Of a DNA stretch of 64,000 bases, positions 61,000 to 64,000 are shown piece after piece. The notes below the pieces were generated by a model. That model worked only from the letters and a program-made list of their open reading frames with translations, was not told the DNA's origin and searched no databases. Position numbers and translations under genes: made by a program. The stretch spans positions 72,936,631 to 73,000,630 of the forward strand of contig NC_088172.1 of assembly GCF_028769735.1 (NCBI RefSeq), written 5' to 3'. The stretch is from Zonotrichia leucophrys gambelii. Its lineage: Eukaryota > Chordata > Aves > Passeriformes > Passerellidae. Each line of letters opens with the position of its first letter. The stretch's first letter is position 1.

Positions 61000-61560
61000 A
61001 TGACCTAAAGGTGCTTCGAATGCAGTTTTGCTCAAAAAGGGCAAATAGCAGGTAGGTGAGGTCTTCAGTTTGTCTCTTTGCCCCTGCCAAGGACCTCAGA
61101 CAAGGGGGTGTCCTGGGGATGGACAGACAAGGGAGGAAGGACAATTCAATGGATTCCTGTATTTTAGATGGTGAAACAGTGGCTCCTCACAGTGACTGCA
61201 GGATCTTAAAGGATAGAAAGAGCAGATGATGCCAGGGTGGGATTCCACTGTAGGAGAGAGATGTCTAAGGGGACTATCCAGCTATGTAGAGTGAAAAGGG
61301 AGATCCCTCTACATAACTGGATAGTTTCTTTGAGTGCCCAGGGAAAGAGGCAGTAGTGCTGATCTGTGTTGGCAACAATGACACAAGGATGTGTAAACTG
61401 AATTTAGATCCCAGAACTTCTTGCTAGACAGAAAACTAGGTTCTCCATGGTACATTTCCAGGCAGCTCACTGTTGCCTGTCTCCAGCTTTATAGAAGTCA
61501 AAAAAAATTAGGCATTCAGGTGGAGATATGAAAAATAATGTAAAGCATAACAGTACAAGA
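61000..61560 (+). mobile_element. Possible LINE (CR1-type) ORF1 relic
   Basis: GTAGTGCTGATCTGTGTTGG followed by CAACAATGACACAAGG translates VVLICVGNNDTR, resembling the V(V/L)HVGTNDT block of the esterase-like domain of CR1 ORF1. The neighbouring sequence is too decayed to support a longer reading, so this is a weak call. Confidence 0.25.
61273..61325 (-). repeat. Long hairpin: 19-base arms, 15-base loop
   Basis: ACTATCCAGCTATGTAGAG at 61273-61291 pairs with CTCTACATAACTGGATAGT at 61307-61325. The single non-Watson-Crick position becomes a G-U wobble in minus-strand RNA, the CNST sense strand, so the stem there is continuous. It lies in the intron upstream of the first visible CNST exon. Confidence 0.85.
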
Positions 61561-61928
61561 ATATTACAGGAAAAAAAACCCACTTTCTGGATGCAAATCC
61601 TATATTTTATTGTTACAAATGCAAAACTTATGTATTTTGATCATGAATATGACAGTTTTGAGAAAATGTTAAATGAGATTAACAAAGAAGTGTGGAGTAG
61701 TAGCAGTGACAGCAGCAGTGGAAGAAATCAACTACCCATGTAACTGACTGGATCAGTGTCTCACAAAGATCAGAGAGCAATAAATTACAGCTTCCTATAA
61801 AACACGGTCTTAAAAGCAACCAGAAAACTACAGCTGGTTCCAACAGCTAATAAACTACTTTTTATTTCTCCATAAAACATTGAATTTCACATGCTTGCAT
61901 AAGACTGAACTTAAAAAGATTCCCACAA

Positions 61929-61948
61929 TTGGGAATTTAAATTCCCAA
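61929..61948. repeat. Perfect 20-base palindrome
   Basis: TTGGGAATTTAAATTCCCAA is its own reverse complement. AT-rich, in a CNST intron. Confidence 0.85.
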
Positions 61949-64000
61949 ATTTAAAATAATTTAGAGAATTTGGCTACAGAAATGTGCACAATAAACTTTT
62001 GACAAACTCAAATTATAATGAGTAATGTTCCCCAATCAGCATTTTCTGAAATCATGTTATCATTTGAAAGATGGACAGCTGAGGGCATTATTTCAAGTAT
62101 CTTTGTGTCCTCAGCTTGGGCACCCTGTTTCAGACCCCTTTGCTTTCATTGCCTCTGAAACCCAATAACAATGATTCAGGTTTAAGATTTAGGACCTAAG
62201 AAAGGCATTAGCTTGTACATGGAATACTTCACCATTTTATTTTTGATTATTTTAAACTCTTTATTTAGTAAACTATCCAAGTGAGGACTACTAATAATCT
62301 CTGTGGGTGGTTATTTTCACAGGGCTTACTGCCAGAAAAAATATGGGTGTAACTTAACATTGCTTTTTCAAAATTAATGCACATGTCTGTTCTTCCGGTA
62401 TTTATTTGGGTTTCCTGTGGGCCAAAAGCAACAAGAGACACAACTGGATGCACGATACAAGCCAGGAAACACTTCTAGAGATGGAATTAAGGCTGTCTTT
62501 AAAAATACAGCTTCCTGTTTAGCACATTATCATGAAACCAGAAAAGAGGGTCCTCGTGTTCTGGCAAACCTTTTCTCTCAGAAAAACAAACAAAGAAACC
62601 AAACTTCAAGCTGCACTTTACTAGCAGTTAAAGATCACCTGTCATATCAGAACACGAACATTGACTGCAACATGCTCAACAGCAACTCTCATGAAAAACC
62701 TTAACTTTATTGTTTTCATGATACTGTTGCTAACACAGTTCATAAACTGCATTATTATTTGTACATATGGCTGAGCTGTCACTCAAATCTTGCCCTAAAA
62801 TTTCTTCCCTGATCTTGAAAGTGAGGCTTTACAGTTATGTGGGCTAATTCTAACTTGTTTGATTTTCAACACAAGACAATATCTGTGCCTTAGTAGCACT
62901 ACAACAAAGAATTTTTGTTGTAACAGTTAGTAATGCCATTTCACCATAAAGACGTGATGGGCTAGGATCACTATTTATTTTTCCCCCATGCTTGAAAACA
63001 GCACTCTACTTTTTCCAGGAATCAATCAATCTTACTGTCCAAAGCAGATAGATACAGGTATCTTACATATATTTCTGATTTTTTAATAAGGAAGGATTAA
63101 TTATTTTCACTTTATAAAGCACTGGTATTTACTCCACCCCAGAACAGAACCAAATCCTTTAGGAAAATGTGTGCAAAAAGACACAGAAGACATCAGTCAG
63201 TGGCCAGAGCACTCAGCAGGTCAGTGGCAAAGAGCCAGGCTCAAGTTTTTGCTCTGCCAGACTCACAAATGTTTCAATGACCCCTTCTACGCCCAGTTGG
63301 GTGTGCCAATGCTTCCTAAGATATGGAGAGAAGCAAAATTTTTCTCAATTTCCCCAACAGCTCAGAGAAGCAGCCCCATATTTGCCTAAAAAAGATCAAA
63401 TGTTGACACACTTTCTGAATAAAAGCTCTAATTTTTCAGTATGTCTCAGGTTTTTCTCTTTTTCAGTACTGCAAGTATATGAAATTAAGATGCTCTTTGT
63501 TACCCACCTGAGGATGAATCCAAGGGGCAGGTATGAGTGATTTGTTATCAGAATAAAATTACGGATATTGCCTTTTGGTTTTTTATATAAATTGAATTTT
63601 CATATTCAGTAGCACTAGCTTAAGTCACCAGTAACAGAAGTTTCTAGTACAGAAAACATATGGCAATTTCTTTTTTTAAACATTCTTTGGTACCCAATAC
63701 AGAAAGCTATTTCAGACTGATTCATTCAAGAACAGCTGAAGAAAAAAGAAAAAAAGACCAGCAAGTATTTAAAAACTATTCATTTTTAAGAGCAGAGATT
63801 TTGAGATAAAATTTTGGTAAAGATACAACTTCAACTGAGCAAGATCAAAATCTTATTTAGTTTGGTTTGGTACACAACCCTAAATTAAATAACATTACTT
63901 GAATTATCATGTAATTTGACCATCTTATATTAATATAGTTTATTTCCCTCAACACCAATTCCATCCCAAACACTTCCTTCCTTCCTCCACGTTCAAGCTG

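Larger units (their letters stand above)
60686..64000 (-). other. CNST intron, 5' part cut by window edge
   Basis: More than 3.3 kb with no exon that matches the consortin N-terminus. Contains the hairpin at 61273-61325, the possible LINE ORF1 relic, and a 20-base palindrome. Confidence 0.6.

Noticed and set aside
61528..61743. A plus-strand frame ending in a Ser/Asp-rich stretch (SSSSDSSSGR).
   Set aside because: It has no match to consortin's N-terminus, is on the wrong strand and has no fitting splice signals.
1..64000. A CRISPR array, phage, plasmid or bacterial-type defence system.
   Set aside because: No regularly spaced repeats, no prokaryotic gene structure; the window is spliced vertebrate DNA.

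Overview
This is a vertebrate nuclear window that almost certainly comes from a bird. Both genes have spliced, intron-rich structures. The interspersed repeats are dominated by 5'-truncated CR1 LINE fragments ending in the avian octamer-type tail (variants of ATTCTGTGATTC). The one clear promoter is a compact, very GC-rich CpG island. I cannot name the species from sequence alone.

Two genes, both on the minus strand, account for all the coding sequence I can support. At the left (1108-7891) are the first eight coding exons of SCCPDH, the saccharopine dehydrogenase-like oxidoreductase. They give 316 codons from the ATG at 7891, and the last part of the protein (roughly 110 codons by comparison with the human protein as I remember it) lies beyond the left edge. 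From 36689 to about 60685 are the last nine coding exons of CNST (consortin, also PPP1R64), including the stop codon. Its N-terminal exons lie beyond the right edge. All splice junctions in both genes have GT donors and AG acceptors, and every reading phase joins correctly. The order (CNST upstream of SCCPDH, same orientation) matches the human 1q44 arrangement.

Region by region: 1-1107 is SCCPDH intron with a CR1. 1108-7891 holds SCCPDH exons 8 to 1. 7150-8110 is the CpG-island promoter, with GC boxes and a G-quadruplex motif. 8171-13095 carries three CR1 copies, one directly upstream of the promoter. 13100-35000 is intergenic, with CR1 fragments, perfect palindromes, and a small CpG-dense islet with a consensus CTCF-type motif near 21400. 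35000-36688 is the likely CNST 3' UTR. 36689-60685 is CNST. 60686-64000 is a CNST intron holding a long hairpin and a possible LINE ORF1 relic.

Functionally the two genes are unrelated neighbours. SCCPDH is a membrane/lipid-droplet-associated Rossmann-fold protein. Consortin is a single-pass trans-Golgi protein that helps deliver connexins to the plasma membrane, and it carries protein phosphatase 1 docking motifs that can be read here. I found no CRISPR, no bacterial-type system, no tRNA or rRNA gene, and no intact mobile element. The most interesting items are the hairpin in the CNST pre-mRNA strand, the CTCF-like site in an orphan CpG islet, the palindromes, the frame-shifting micro-exons of CNST, and its tandem SILK + RVxF motifs.
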